This document shows positions 42,914 through 52,338 of a stretch of DNA of 64,000 nt, one piece after another (the first letter of the stretch is position 1; each line of letters opens with the position of its first letter). The translations under genes and the position numbers were made by a program. The notes beneath the pieces were generated by a model that had not been told where the DNA came from, ran no database searches, and saw only the letters and a list, made by a program, of their open reading frames with translations. This DNA comes from HyVt-105 sp049975425 (GTDB lineage Bacteria; Bacteroidota; Bacteroidia; Bacteroidales; VadinHA17): contig JBNGDI010000016.1 of NCBI GenBank assembly GCA_049975425.1, positions 7,049 through 71,048 on the forward strand, given 5' to 3'.

Positions 42914-45172
42914 ATGACAGTTGTGACAAAAACAGAAAAGGAGAAAATTTTCGCCGCTTTTGAGTCGGTGCTGGACCGGTGTGCCCGTTGCAAGAAGGAA
43001 GAAGACAGGCAAAAGATCAGGAAGGCCTTTCAGATAGCCTTTGATGCCCACAAGGACAACCGGCGGAAATCGGGAGAACCTTATATATACCATCCCATTG
43101 CGGTGGCCGATATTGTGGTAAACGAAATGGGGCTGGGAATTACTTCTTTCATTTCTGCCCTCCTGCACGATGTAGTGGAAGATACCGATTACAGCCTGGA
43201 AGATATCCGTACCCGGTTTGGCGAGAAAATAGCATCCATTATCGACGGATTAACCAAGATATCGGGAGTATTTGATTCCCGGTCATCCCTGCAGGCTGAA
43301 AACTTCAGAAAGATGCTGCTCACCCTGTCGGAAGATGTCAGGGTCATTCTCATCAAGCTTGCCGACCGGCTGCACAATATGCGCACCCTCGATGCCCTGC
43401 CGCCCAACAAGCAGGTTAAAGTTGCCGGGGAAACCATTTATCTGTATGCCCCGCTGGCTCACCGTCTGGGATTGTATGCCATCAAAACCGAGCTGGAGGA
43501 CCTGAGCCTGAAATACAGGCATCCGCTGGTATATCAGGAACTGTTAAACAAAATCAGGGACAACGAAAAGAAGCGGTTGCTGGAGATCAACCGGTTTTCC
43601 CTTCCCATCATTGAAAAACTTACCCAGGCAAAAATAGATTTCGAGATCAGCGGCCGGCCCAAATCCATTTACTCCATCTGGCACAAGATGCAGACGAAGA
43701 ACGTGCCTTTCGAAGAAGTATACGACCTGATGGCCATTCGCATTGTATTCGAACCCAGGCCACGTATTCCCGAAAAAACACAGTGCTGGAACATCTACTC
43801 CCTCATCACCGATATTTACAAGCCCAAGCCCGACCGCATACGCGACTGGGTATCAACCCCCAAGGCGAACGGCTACGAAGCCCTGCATGCCACGGTGATG
43901 GGGCCGAACGGAAAATGGGTGGAAGTACAGATCCGTTCACGAAGAATGGATGAAATAGCGGAACTGGGGTTTGCAGCACACTGGAAATACAAGGATCAGA
44001 AAAATGCATCGGAAGGGGAGCTCGATAAATGGATCAGAAGAATCAGGGAAATGCTGGAAAACCCCGAGCACAATGCCCTGGAGTTCCTCGACGAATTCAA
44101 GATGAACCTGTTCTCCTCGGAGATCATGGTATTCACTCCCAAAGGCCATCTCCGCACCCTTCCGAAAAATGCAACAGCACTGGATTATGCCTACGATATC
44201 CATACCGATATCGGAAACTCGGCCATCGGGGCCAAGGTCAACCACAAACTGGTACCTCTGAATTATATCCTTTCGAGCGGCGACCAGGTAGAGATCATCA
44301 CTTCCGAAAAGCAGAAATCGCAGGAGCAATGGCTTGACTATGTGGTAACGGCCAAAGCCAAGGCAGCTATTAAGAACGCCTTCAAGGAAGAGCGAAGAAA
44401 ACGCATTGAGAACGGGAAACAATTACTGGAAAGCAAGCTGAAGGAACTCGGCATGCGCCCCACTTCACGCATTCTGCAGAAACTCTTCTCAGAATATAAG
44501 GTTACCGGCAAGGACGAGCTGTATGCCCGCATAGGCGGGGAACCCATTCCCCTGGAGGAACTGAAGAAGGTTCTGAAAAAGAAAAGAAAAAGCAAACTGA
44601 CCCGCTACTGGACCCTCCGTTTCGGCAGGGCATCCAACGAAAAAACCATTCCCCCCGAAACCGACGACCTGAAACAGCAGGAAGATGAAGAATTCGATTT
44701 TAAAGCCCCCTTCGTGTTGCAGGAAAATCCCGATCCGGATAAGATCTCGCACAAAATAGCCCGCTGCTGCAATCCCATACCCGGAGACGACGTAATAGGA
44801 TACAAGAGCCCCAACGATAATGTCATCATTATCCATAAAACCAACTGCCCTACCGCCACCAAACTCATAGCCAGCCAGGCCGACAGGATTGTTTCAGCCA
44901 GGTGGGAAACCCACAAGGTGCTCTCATACCTGGCCCGGATTTCCGTCAAAGGCATCGACCGCATCGGCATGGTGAATGAAATTACTACCGTGATATCCAA
45001 GGAACTGGACGTGAACATGCGGTCGCTCAATTTTGATGTTCAGGATGAAATATTCGAAGGTACCATCGACGTATATGTACACAACACACAGGACCTGAAC
45101 AACCTGATCATGAACCTTATCAAGATCAAAGGGGTTGATACCGTACAGCGGGTAAACATCAGTGAGGACTGA
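42914..45172 (+). CDS. Bifunctional (p)ppGpp synthetase/hydrolase (RelA/SpoT)
   Basis: The 752-residue protein makes and degrades the alarmone (p)ppGpp. The HD hydrolase region contains HPIAVADIVVNEMGLG and the catalytic ALLHDVVEDTDYS. The synthetase domain follows with GRPKSIYSIWHKM, VYDLMAIRIVF and DWVSTPKANGYEALHATV. Then come a TGS domain (VFTPKGHLRTLPKNATALDYAY), a conserved-cysteine zinc-finger-like region (ARCCNPIPGDDVIGY) and a C-terminal ACT domain. The HD motif is intact, so hydrolase activity is expected. I start at ATG 42914 because the promoter box at 42871 sits within the longer version. It precedes fur and purA. Confidence 0.96.
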   Translation: MTVVTKTEKEKIFAAFESVLDRCARCKKEEDRQKIRKAFQIAFDAHKDNRRKSGEPYIYHPIAVADIVVNEMGLGITSFISALLHDVVEDTDYSLEDIRTRFGEKIASIIDGLTKISGVFDSRSSLQAENFRKMLLTLSEDVRVILIKLADRLHNMRTLDALPPNKQVKVAGETIYLYAPLAHRLGLYAIKTELEDLSLKYRHPLVYQELLNKIRDNEKKRLLEINRFSLPIIEKLTQAKIDFEISGRPKSIYSIWHKMQTKNVPFEEVYDLMAIRIVFEPRPRIPEKTQCWNIYSLITDIYKPKPDRIRDWVSTPKANGYEALHATVMGPNGKWVEVQIRSRRMDEIAELGFAAHWKYKDQKNASEGELDKWIRRIREMLENPEHNALEFLDEFKMNLFSSEIMVFTPKGHLRTLPKNATALDYAYDIHTDIGNSAIGAKVNHKLVPLNYILSSGDQVEIITSEKQKSQEQWLDYVVTAKAKAAIKNAFKEERRKRIENGKQLLESKLKELGMRPTSRILQKLFSEYKVTGKDELYARIGGEPIPLEELKKVLKKKRKSKLTRYWTLRFGRASNEKTIPPETDDLKQQEDEEFDFKAPFVLQENPDPDKISHKIARCCNPIPGDDVIGYKSPNDNVIIIHKTNCPTATKLIASQADRIVSARWETHKVLSYLARISVKGIDRIGMVNEITTVISKELDVNMRSLNFDVQDEIFEGTIDVYVHNTQDLNNLIMNLIKIKGVDTVQRVNISED

Positions 45173-45220
45173 TTCACCTAAAATTATTCGGAATTGTTTT
45201 TCAGGATTCCAAAAAATCTG

Positions 45221-45228
45221 TAATTTAG
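45221..45228 (+). promoter_or_regulatory. Candidate -7 box for the fur-like gene
   Basis: TAATTTAG, one mismatch from TAnnTTTG, 26 bp before the fur-like start. The same TTAG ending is seen before purA and the acyl-CoA synthetase. Confidence 0.35.
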
Positions 45229-45254
45229 AACACTATTTTAATTTGGACTAAGTT

Positions 45255-45707
45255 ATGGGTTGTGTGGAAACAAAGGAAACAGTAAAACAGATATTTACGG
45301 AATACCTGGAAAAGAAAGGCCACAGGAAAACTCCTGAACGGTACGCCATACTGGATGAAATATACTCGAGGGACGGGCATTTCGATATTGAATCGCTGTA
45401 TATTTTCATGAAGAATAAGAATTACCGCGTCAGCCGGGCAACCCTGTACAATACCATTGAATTGCTGCTTGATTGCAACCTTGTGATCAAACACCAGTTC
45501 GGCAAGAATATTGCCCAGTTCGAGAAGGCATACCGGTGCATGCAGCATGATCACCTGATCGATCTCGATTCAGGGCAGGTACTGGAATTCTGCGACCCCC
45601 GCATCCAGGAGATCATAAAAACAGCATGCGAACTGCACAATTTCGAGCCCTCGCACCATTCTCTCTACATCTATGGCCGCATGAAGAAGCCGAAGAAAAA
45701 GGACTGA
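45255..45707 (+). CDS. Fur-family transcriptional regulator
   Basis: The 150-residue protein has the Fur winged helix (KTPERYAILDEIYSRDGHFDIESLYIFM, then RVSRATLYNTIELLLDCNLV) and a dimerisation domain with HDHLIDLDSG and SHHSLYIYGR, which hold metal-ligand histidines. The structural-zinc CxxC pair that usually follows the HDHLI segment is replaced by D-L-D-S, and only one cysteine remains in EFCDP. It probably represses iron-uptake or stress genes. It lies between spoT and purA, each separated by about 80-120 bp with its own candidate promoter. Confidence 0.93.
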   Translation: MGCVETKETVKQIFTEYLEKKGHRKTPERYAILDEIYSRDGHFDIESLYIFMKNKNYRVSRATLYNTIELLLDCNLVIKHQFGKNIAQFEKAYRCMQHDHLIDLDSGQVLEFCDPRIQEIIKTACELHNFEPSHHSLYIYGRMKKPKKKD

Positions 45708-45784
45708 CTCCGTTCCGATGCAAATCACCTGCATACATTTCTTTCCGGCGCATTTTTTTCCTCCCGATTCTTGATTCTTTTTCA

Positions 45785-45792
45785 TACCTTAG
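45785..45792 (+). promoter_or_regulatory. Candidate -7 box for purA
   Basis: TACCTTAG, one mismatch from TAnnTTTG, 32 bp before the chosen purA start. It lies inside the longer open frame beginning at 45771 and so argues against that start. Confidence 0.35.
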
Positions 45793-45824
45793 CGTGGTTT
45801 TTTTTCAGAAAATACTTATTCCGG

Positions 45825-47087
45825 ATGAAAGTTGACGTATTACTGGGCCTTCAGTGGGGAGATGAGGGAAAGGGAAAGATCGTGGATTACCTCACTCCCG
45901 GGTATGACATCATTGCCCGATTCCAGGGAGGACCCAATGCCGGCCATACCCTCGAGATTAAAGAAATTCAGCATATCCTGCACACCATCCCGTCGGGGAT
46001 ATTTCATCCCGGCAGGATCAACCTGATAGGCAACGGGGTGGTGATCGATCCCATTGTACTGCACCGGGAGATCCGTTCGGTGGAAAAACTGGGAGTAGAT
46101 CTGAAATCCACACTGCTCATCTCGAAAAAAGCCCACCTGATCCTTCCCACCCACCGTATTCTCGATGCCGCGTCGGAAGCACAGAAGGGAGACACCAAAA
46201 TCGGGTCCACTCTGAAAGGCATTGGTCCCACCTACATGGACAAGACGGGAAGAAACGGCCTGAGAGTAGGCGATATCCTCCTTCCCGGATTCAGGGAAAA
46301 ATACCATTTCCTGGTGAAAAAACACCGCGAGCTTCTAAAACTGTACGATTTCAGTTATAAATTGAAAGAATACGAAGAAGGCTGGTTTGAAGGCATCGAG
46401 GCCATCCGGTCATTTCATCCCATCGATACGGAACATTATATCAACCAGGCCCTGAAAGAAAAACGGTCGGTTCTGGCCGAAGGAGCCCAGGGAACCCTGC
46501 TGGATATTGATTTCGGCTCCTACCCCTATGTCACCTCCTCCAACACCATCTGCGCCGGCGCATGCATAGGACTGGGCATTGCTCCCAACCGAATCGGTGA
46601 AGTAACGGGCATTTTCAAAGCCTACTGTACCCGGGTTGGCAGCGGTCCGTTCCCCACCGAACTTGACAACTCCACGGGAGAGATGCTCAGGGAAGCAGGT
46701 CATGAATTCGGCTCTACCACAGGACGGCCCAGGAGATGCGGCTGGCTGGACCTTGTGGCTCTGAAGTATTCCATCATGCTGAACGGGGTAACCCGCCTGA
46801 TCATGACCAAAGCCGATGTGCTAAACCGTTTCGCTACGATCAGGGTGTGCACCGCATACCGGCACAACGGGAAAGAAACCTTCTCACTGCCCTTCGACCT
46901 GAGTGACAACGTACAACCCGTATACCGGGAATTTAAAGGGTGGATGACCGATACTTCCGGCTATACTTCCTTCAGCGAATTGCCACGGGAAATGAGTGAA
47001 TATGTCCGTTTTATAGAGGAAGAAACCGGTGTACCGGTAAAAATGATCTCTGTGGGTCCGGAACGCGACCAGACCATTTACCGGTGA
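45825..47087 (+). CDS. purA: Adenylosuccinate synthetase
   Basis: Joins IMP and aspartate with GTP hydrolysis, the first committed step to AMP. The family opening VDVLLGLQWGDEGKGKIVDYL is immediately after ATG 45825, the right start. Other landmarks are GGPNAGHT, STLKGIGPTYMDK, and FGSTTGRPRRCGWLD, which covers the IMP site. At 420 residues it is slightly shorter than the enterobacterial enzyme. Confidence 0.98.
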   Translation: MKVDVLLGLQWGDEGKGKIVDYLTPGYDIIARFQGGPNAGHTLEIKEIQHILHTIPSGIFHPGRINLIGNGVVIDPIVLHREIRSVEKLGVDLKSTLLISKKAHLILPTHRILDAASEAQKGDTKIGSTLKGIGPTYMDKTGRNGLRVGDILLPGFREKYHFLVKKHRELLKLYDFSYKLKEYEEGWFEGIEAIRSFHPIDTEHYINQALKEKRSVLAEGAQGTLLDIDFGSYPYVTSSNTICAGACIGLGIAPNRIGEVTGIFKAYCTRVGSGPFPTELDNSTGEMLREAGHEFGSTTGRPRRCGWLDLVALKYSIMLNGVTRLIMTKADVLNRFATIRVCTAYRHNGKETFSLPFDLSDNVQPVYREFKGWMTDTSGYTSFSELPREMSEYVRFIEEETGVPVKMISVGPERDQTIYR

Positions 47088-47229
47088 ACCTCCTGGCCGG
47101 CCGGAATTGAAAAAAGTAAGTATTTTTTCCCTGTGAGCTTCATGTAAGGCATCAATAGTGGGTGTTTCTTCATGCAATGTCCCTGTTTTTTTGTATATTG
47201 TGGATGATCAGAAAAACAATTTCCGGCCA

Positions 47230-47922
47230 ATGAAAAAAATTGACCTTACCCGTTATGCCCTTGAACGGTTCCGTGAAAAAGAAAAAGAGCAGGAACCCGG
47301 ACCCGTGGTAACCATCTCACGCCAGTACGGCTGTCCCTCCAAGCCGGTTGCCGAAGCCCTTACACGGTCGATTAACAATTATGTGGATGCGAAAGGAAAA
47401 GGGAAGTCGTGGTCATGGATCAGCAAGGAGTTGCTTGAAGAAACAGCCAAAGAGCTGCAAATGCACCCTTCCAAGATTGAACATGTTTTCAATTACGAGG
47501 AACGAAACCTGTTCGACGAAATCCTTGCGGCACATAGCAGTAAATATTATGCCAGCGACCGGAAAATCAGAAAAACCATCGAACAGGTCATTCATTCCAT
47601 AGCACACGAGGGAAATGTGGTGATTGTGGGAAGAGCCGGAGCAGCCATCACGCGCGATATCCAGCAATCATTGCACATCAGGTTGATTGCACCCCTCAAA
47701 TGGCGGGTAAACCGGATCATGGGCAGATTTCACCTGACCGAGGAAGAAGCCCTCAAACGGGTTGAAGATATAGACAGGAAAAGGAAACAGTTTATGGAAT
47801 ATTTTTACGGCAAGGAATGTAATGACAGCCTTTTCGACATGATCTTCAATTCCAGCACTCTGTCACAGGACATGATCGTGGAATCCATCCTCACCATGAT
47901 GATCATGAAGCAGCTTGTCTGA
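47230..47922 (+). CDS. Cytidylate-kinase-like family protein
   Basis: The 230-residue protein resembles the cytidylate-kinase-like family of nucleoside monophosphate kinases. VVTISRQYGCPSKPVAEAL is its phosphate-loop region, where the usual glycine-rich GSGG is replaced by GCPS. EGNVVIVGRAGAAITRDIQ and LRHIRL-like IRLIAPLKWRVNRIM resemble the core strands and lid, and VEDIDRKRKQFMEYFYG the lid helix. The start at 47230 gives MKKIDLTRYALERF; an earlier in-frame start at 47158 adds no family-like sequence. The true substrate is unknown and the altered loop leaves kinase activity uncertain. Confidence 0.82.
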   Translation: MKKIDLTRYALERFREKEKEQEPGPVVTISRQYGCPSKPVAEALTRSINNYVDAKGKGKSWSWISKELLEETAKELQMHPSKIEHVFNYEERNLFDEILAAHSSKYYASDRKIRKTIEQVIHSIAHEGNVVIVGRAGAAITRDIQQSLHIRLIAPLKWRVNRIMGRFHLTEEEALKRVEDIDRKRKQFMEYFYGKECNDSLFDMIFNSSTLSQDMIVESILTMMIMKQLV

Positions 47923-47924
47923 TC

Positions 47925-48398
47925 CTATTCATCCACATACACCCAGGCATCCCGCCCTTCATAGCGAAATTCCATAACCTTTTTCCAGGCATCGCGGGGA
48001 TTGTCGTATCGCAGGGCAGAGACCAGATGAAAATCATTTGGTGAATATAAGCGCACAACTTCGTACCCTTCACTGTCAACCACCATTTCATAACTATCGG
48101 CATTACCGGGTACCTTGAAGCTTCCCAGCACCACATGGTACTTATAGCGGGCACGCATCTCCTCTTCATACTCCCTTACCCGCTGCAGCGAATCCAGACG
48201 GGCCTGTTCAGCCTTACGTTTTTCTTCAACAATTCTCAGTGAATCGGCAATGCGTATGCTGTCGCGGCGTGCCTGTTCCGCTTGTTCGGCGGACGCCTTC
48301 CTTTTGCCGAACCATCCCTTTTTCTCGATGAATTTGCAGCTACCGAGAGAGAGAAGAATGGCCAGGGTCAGAAGCAAGGAAATCCTGTTCGCTTTCAT
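47925..48398 (-). CDS. SPOR-domain lipoprotein
   Basis: The 157-residue protein starts at ATG 48398 with a lipoprotein signal, MKANRISLLLTLAILLSLGSC, whose last cysteine is the lipid site. A charged coiled-coil segment (AEQAEQARRDSIRIADSLRI, EEKRKAEQARLDSLQRV) leads to a C-terminal SPOR-like domain (YKYHVVLGSFKVPGNADSYE to GRDAWVYVDE), which binds denuded peptidoglycan at division sites in known members. It is convergent with the cytidylate-kinase-like gene, the stops being 2 bp apart. Confidence 0.87.
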   Translation of the reverse strand: MKANRISLLLTLAILLSLGSCKFIEKKGWFGKRKASAEQAEQARRDSIRIADSLRIVEEKRKAEQARLDSLQRVREYEEEMRARYKYHVVLGSFKVPGNADSYEMVVDSEGYEVVRLYSPNDFHLVSALRYDNPRDAWKKVMEFRYEGRDAWVYVDE

Positions 48399-48534
48399 AA
48401 TGCTGTTTACAAATTGGTTATCAGATACAAAAGTAGAATTAACTACCGAATTATCAAACAGAAATTTTATTAACCCGAAACAGGAATCCGGTGCATTTTC
48501 CATGACGCCACAGAAAAACCTTCATATTTTTTCC

Positions 48535-48542
48535 TAAATTAG
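48535..48542 (+). promoter_or_regulatory. Candidate -7 box for the acyl-CoA synthetase gene
   Basis: TAAATTAG, one mismatch from TAnnTTTG, 26 bp before the start. The TTAG form recurs before fur and purA. Confidence 0.35.
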
Positions 48543-48568
48543 CCCGTCAGATACCAAAAAACCGTATT

Positions 48569-50473
48569 ATGAGAACGATTCCGTATTTCTTTGAAGAAAA
48601 CGTGGCCAGGTTTGCCGGCAACCCCTATATGTGGGAAAAAAAGACCGACAGGTTCGAAGCCGAAACCTACAGGCAAATACACGAACGGGTGGTCCGTTTT
48701 GCCTGTGGCCTGCTCAGTATGGGAATCAATCACGGCGACCGCCTGGCCCTGCTCTCGGAGGGAAGAAACGACTGGATCGTTTGTGAACTGGGCATTCTCT
48801 ATACGGGAGCCATCAACGTACCCCTGTCTACACTCCTGTCTGATGCCGAAATCAAATTCAGGATTGTCCACAGCGGTTCACGCTTCCTGATCGTTTCCGG
48901 AACCCAGTATCCGAAACTGGAAACCATTCGAAAAGAACTGCCCGAACTGGAGAAGATTATCTGCCTGGATGAAAAAGAATACTATCCACCCGATGAGATC
49001 CCCTTTTCTGAGGTCATGAACAGAGGAAAAGAATACCTGCAGAAAAACAGGGAAACATTTGAAAAAAGATGGAAATCCGTGCAGGAAGACGATTTTGCCA
49101 ATATCAGCTATACCTCGGGAACCACGGCCGAACCCAAGGGCATTATTCTTTCACACAAAAATTATTATGCCAATGTGCAGCAGGCTTATTCACTGATGAG
49201 TATCGAACCCGACTGGAAGATCTTTCTGTTCATACCCTGGGATCACTCATTCGCCCACTCTGCCGGTTTATATTGCTTCATGGGAAAAGGCGCCAGCATC
49301 GGTTCACTCCAGATAGGAAAAACCTCAGTGGAAACCCTGAAAAACATCCCCCTGAATATCAGGGAATTCAAACCAGATATGATGTTCAGTGTACCCGCCT
49401 TTTCCAAAAACCTGAAAAAAAACATTGAAAGCGCCATCCGGCAGAAAGGGCCCCTTGTGCAGAAGCTCTTCAACCACGCCCTGAAGATCAGTTACTCCTA
49501 CAACAAAGAAGGTTTCAACAAGGGCGGGGGTTTGCAATTCCTAAAAATTCCGCTGATGAAACTGTACGACCTGATCCTGTTCAAAAAGATCAGGGAACAG
49601 CTGGGCGGAAACATGAAATTCTTCATTGGCGGGGGAGCCCTGCTCGATATTGAATTGCAGCGTTTCTTCTATGCCATCGGCATTCCCATTTACCAGGGAT
49701 ACGGCCTGTCGGAAGCCACTCCCATCATATCCATCAACACGCCCCACCGCCACAAGCTGGGCTCATCAGGTATGCCCGTCAAAATGATGGAGATCCGCAT
49801 TCTGGACGAGGACGGAAAAGAACTGCCGGTGGGAGAGAAAGGAGAGATCGTGATCAAAGGCGACAATGTGATGATGGGATACTGGAGAAACGAGAAAGCC
49901 ACCCGCGAAACCATCCGAAACGGATGGCTGCATACCGGCGATATGGGATACCTCGACTCCGACGGATTCCTGTATGTTCTGGGCCGCTTTAAAAGCCTGC
50001 TCATTTCCGACGACGGAGAAAAATACAGTCCGGAAAGCATTGAAGAGGCTATGGTATTCCAGTCGCGGTACATATTGCAATGCATGCTGTATAACAACCA
50101 GAATCCCTATACCGTGATGTTCCTGGTTCCCGACAGGGAAGAAGTAAAAAAATACCTCCAGGATAAAGACCTGGATATAAAAACAGAAGAAGGGAAAGAA
50201 GCCGCTCTGAAACTCCTGCAACAGGAAGTAAATGCCTACCGCAAAGGAGGGAAATACGAAACAATGTTCCCCCAGCGCTGGTTGCCGGCTTCCATCGGGA
50301 TACTCGACGAAGAACTGACCGTACAGAATAAAATGCTGAACAGCATGCAGAAAATGGTGAGGCGGAAAGTAGTGGAGAAATACCAGGATTTGCTCGATTA
50401 TCTGTATACCCCCGAATCGAAGAATATAATCAACGAAAAAAACAAGAAAGCCATAACCAGACTGTTGAGCTGA
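48569..50473 (+). CDS. AMP-binding long-chain acyl-CoA synthetase
   Basis: Activates fatty acids as acyl-AMP and then acyl-CoA. The 634-residue protein has the adenylate-forming P-loop YTSGTTAEPKGIILSH, the motif GYGLSEATPIISIN, the hinge-region GEIVIKGDNVMMGYW, and the C-terminal GWLHTGDMGYLDSDGFLYVLGR. The length and motif wording fit long-chain synthetases of Bacteroidota. It would activate exogenous or recycled fatty acids for lipid synthesis or storage. The gene has its own candidate promoter and about 70 bp before the next gene. Confidence 0.95.
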   Translation: MRTIPYFFEENVARFAGNPYMWEKKTDRFEAETYRQIHERVVRFACGLLSMGINHGDRLALLSEGRNDWIVCELGILYTGAINVPLSTLLSDAEIKFRIVHSGSRFLIVSGTQYPKLETIRKELPELEKIICLDEKEYYPPDEIPFSEVMNRGKEYLQKNRETFEKRWKSVQEDDFANISYTSGTTAEPKGIILSHKNYYANVQQAYSLMSIEPDWKIFLFIPWDHSFAHSAGLYCFMGKGASIGSLQIGKTSVETLKNIPLNIREFKPDMMFSVPAFSKNLKKNIESAIRQKGPLVQKLFNHALKISYSYNKEGFNKGGGLQFLKIPLMKLYDLILFKKIREQLGGNMKFFIGGGALLDIELQRFFYAIGIPIYQGYGLSEATPIISINTPHRHKLGSSGMPVKMMEIRILDEDGKELPVGEKGEIVIKGDNVMMGYWRNEKATRETIRNGWLHTGDMGYLDSDGFLYVLGRFKSLLISDDGEKYSPESIEEAMVFQSRYILQCMLYNNQNPYTVMFLVPDREEVKKYLQDKDLDIKTEEGKEAALKLLQQEVNAYRKGGKYETMFPQRWLPASIGILDEELTVQNKMLNSMQKMVRRKVVEKYQDLLDYLYTPESKNIINEKNKKAITRLLS

Positions 50474-50541
50474 TACTTAACCCACGCTGCACGGTAATTC
50501 AACCGTATGCCCGAAAAAAAAGGCCTTTCTGCCAGTGTAAA

Positions 50542-51168
50542 ATGAGCACCCGATCCATAGAACGGAAACATATCACACGAAAATCAAGGTCCATTCGCCT
50601 TGCCAGAAAAATCCACCGGGTTTCGGCCATTACCCTGTTCTTTTTTATGTTTGTGATTGCCGCGACAGGGATCATTCTGGGATGGAAAAAACACAGCGGC
50701 AATCTGATACAACCCATTTCGCATACCGGCACCACCACCGATCTGCATCAATGCCTTCCCATAGACAGCCTTACCAAGCGGGCATACCACTTCTTGCATG
50801 ACTCCGTTGCCCCTGATCTGTCCATTGAGCTGGACCGGATTGACCTGCGTCCTGAAAAGGGAATGGTCAAGTTTATTTTCGCCCGGCATTACCATGAAGT
50901 ACAGCTGGATATGGCAACCGGAGAATTGCTGAACCTGGGCTTTCGTACCTCCGACCTGGTGGAAAACATCCACGATGCCTCCCTGCTGGATCGCTTGCTG
51001 AATACAGGAAACGGACAGATCAAACTGGTTTACAATACCCTGATGGGCCTGGCCCTGATCACCTTTGCGGTAACCGGAATCTGGCTGTGGTACGGTCCCC
51101 GGGGAATCAAAAAAACGGCCAGGAAAAACAAACGGCCGAAACGATCGGGTACCCGTACAGGCGGCTAG
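50542..51168 (+). CDS. PepSY-associated transmembrane helix protein
   Basis: The 208-residue protein matches the PepSY-TM architecture: a basic N-terminus, a first membrane helix (ITLFFFMFVIAATGIILGW), an extracytoplasmic domain of about 110 residues with a PepSY-like stretch (RHYHEVQLDMATGELLNLG), and a second helix (YNTLMGLALITFAVTGIWLWYG). Conserved histidines in KIHRVSAI and ENIHDASLL could hold metal or haem. The Lys/Arg-rich tail is cytoplasmic. The family often works with iron or haem uptake; no such gene adjoins it, so the role is open. Confidence 0.85.
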   Translation: MSTRSIERKHITRKSRSIRLARKIHRVSAITLFFFMFVIAATGIILGWKKHSGNLIQPISHTGTTTDLHQCLPIDSLTKRAYHFLHDSVAPDLSIELDRIDLRPEKGMVKFIFARHYHEVQLDMATGELLNLGFRTSDLVENIHDASLLDRLLNTGNGQIKLVYNTLMGLALITFAVTGIWLWYGPRGIKKTARKNKRPKRSGTRTGG

Positions 51169-51229
51169 TCTCGAATCGTGCCGCTATACTTTTCCGTGCC
51201 AAAACCTACCGTAATATAAATCAAGGAAC

Positions 51230-52270
51230 ATGATCTCGCCTTTGTTTAATCAATTGCTCTTTCCCTTTCTGGCCGCCATGTTTCTGGCAATCAATATGGG
51301 TGGCAGTGGAACCGGGCCCTCCTTTTCGGCAGCATACGGCTCCGGGATCATCCGCAGGGGGCTGATTCCGGGAGTGTTTGGAATCATGGTTTTCCTGGGA
51401 GCCATTATTGCAGGTAAAGGCACGGCCACCACCATGGGGAAAGAACTGCTCGATCCGGAAAAGATGACTTTTGGTGTGGTAACCATTATTCTGCTTTCGG
51501 TGTCGGTAGCCCTGCTTGTGGCCAATCTGGCCGGAATTCCTCAATCGACCAGCCAGGCCACCGTACTCTCCGTTACCGCGGCAGCCTTGTACTTCAGTGA
51601 ACTGAACTCCCGCAAGCTCCTGCTGGAAATCATTCCCGCCTGGTTCATCCTGCCTGTCATTTCCTTCGGGATCTGTTACCTTATTGGGAATTACATCTAC
51701 AAGCCCATCCGGAAAAGGGGATATACGCTTTCGCGGAAGGTGAATGAGAACCCTATTCTCAAAATCTTCATCCTCCTCATGTCCATGTACGTGGCATTTT
51801 CCATCGGGGCGAACAATGTGGCCAATGCAGCAGGACCAATTGCCAGCATGACCCTCAACGAACTCGACATTCAGCCCGATCAGAATTTTGTGTTGATCAT
51901 GATCCTGTGTACCCTGATTGTAGCCCCCAGCTTCGGGATCGGGAGTTCCCTTTTCGGGAAAAGGATCGTGGCACGAACAGGAAAGGAAATTGTGATGTTC
52001 GGCAGAATTGAAGCCGTGATCATCTCTTTTGTTTCAGGAACCCTTCTGCTTCTGGCTTCCGTTACCAAAGGCATCCCCACTTCTCTGGTACAACTCAACG
52101 TGGGGGCCATCCTTGGGATCGGTGTGGCCAAGCTGGGTGCCAGGAATATTTTCAGAAAAACCGAAGTCAACCAGTTTTTTGCCATGTGGATCATTGCCCC
52201 GGCCATTGCTTTTCTTCTTTCCCTGGGAATGATCTGGCTGTCGGACAAATTGGGATGGTTCGGGATGTGA
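51230..52270 (+). CDS. PiT-family (inorganic phosphate or sulfate) permease
   Basis: A 346-residue permease of the PiT family. The second half shows the signature SIGANNVANAAGPIASM. In the first half the equivalent segment reads FLAINMGGSGTGPSFSAAYG, where the usual GANDxAN pattern has been replaced. About ten spans are visible, with a hydrophilic loop near residue 165 (KPIRKRGYTLSRKVNENP). Family members carry phosphate with H+ or Na+; some, such as CysP, carry sulfate. The changed first motif makes phosphate specificity uncertain. Confidence 0.88.
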   Translation: MISPLFNQLLFPFLAAMFLAINMGGSGTGPSFSAAYGSGIIRRGLIPGVFGIMVFLGAIIAGKGTATTMGKELLDPEKMTFGVVTIILLSVSVALLVANLAGIPQSTSQATVLSVTAAALYFSELNSRKLLLEIIPAWFILPVISFGICYLIGNYIYKPIRKRGYTLSRKVNENPILKIFILLMSMYVAFSIGANNVANAAGPIASMTLNELDIQPDQNFVLIMILCTLIVAPSFGIGSSLFGKRIVARTGKEIVMFGRIEAVIISFVSGTLLLLASVTKGIPTSLVQLNVGAILGIGVAKLGARNIFRKTEVNQFFAMWIIAPAIAFLLSLGMIWLSDKLGWFGM

Positions 52271-52338
52271 TTAATAAAGCCCCTTTCTGAAGACAATCCG
52301 GCCGGCGCAATCAGGAGAATATAAACTTCAGGCGGATA

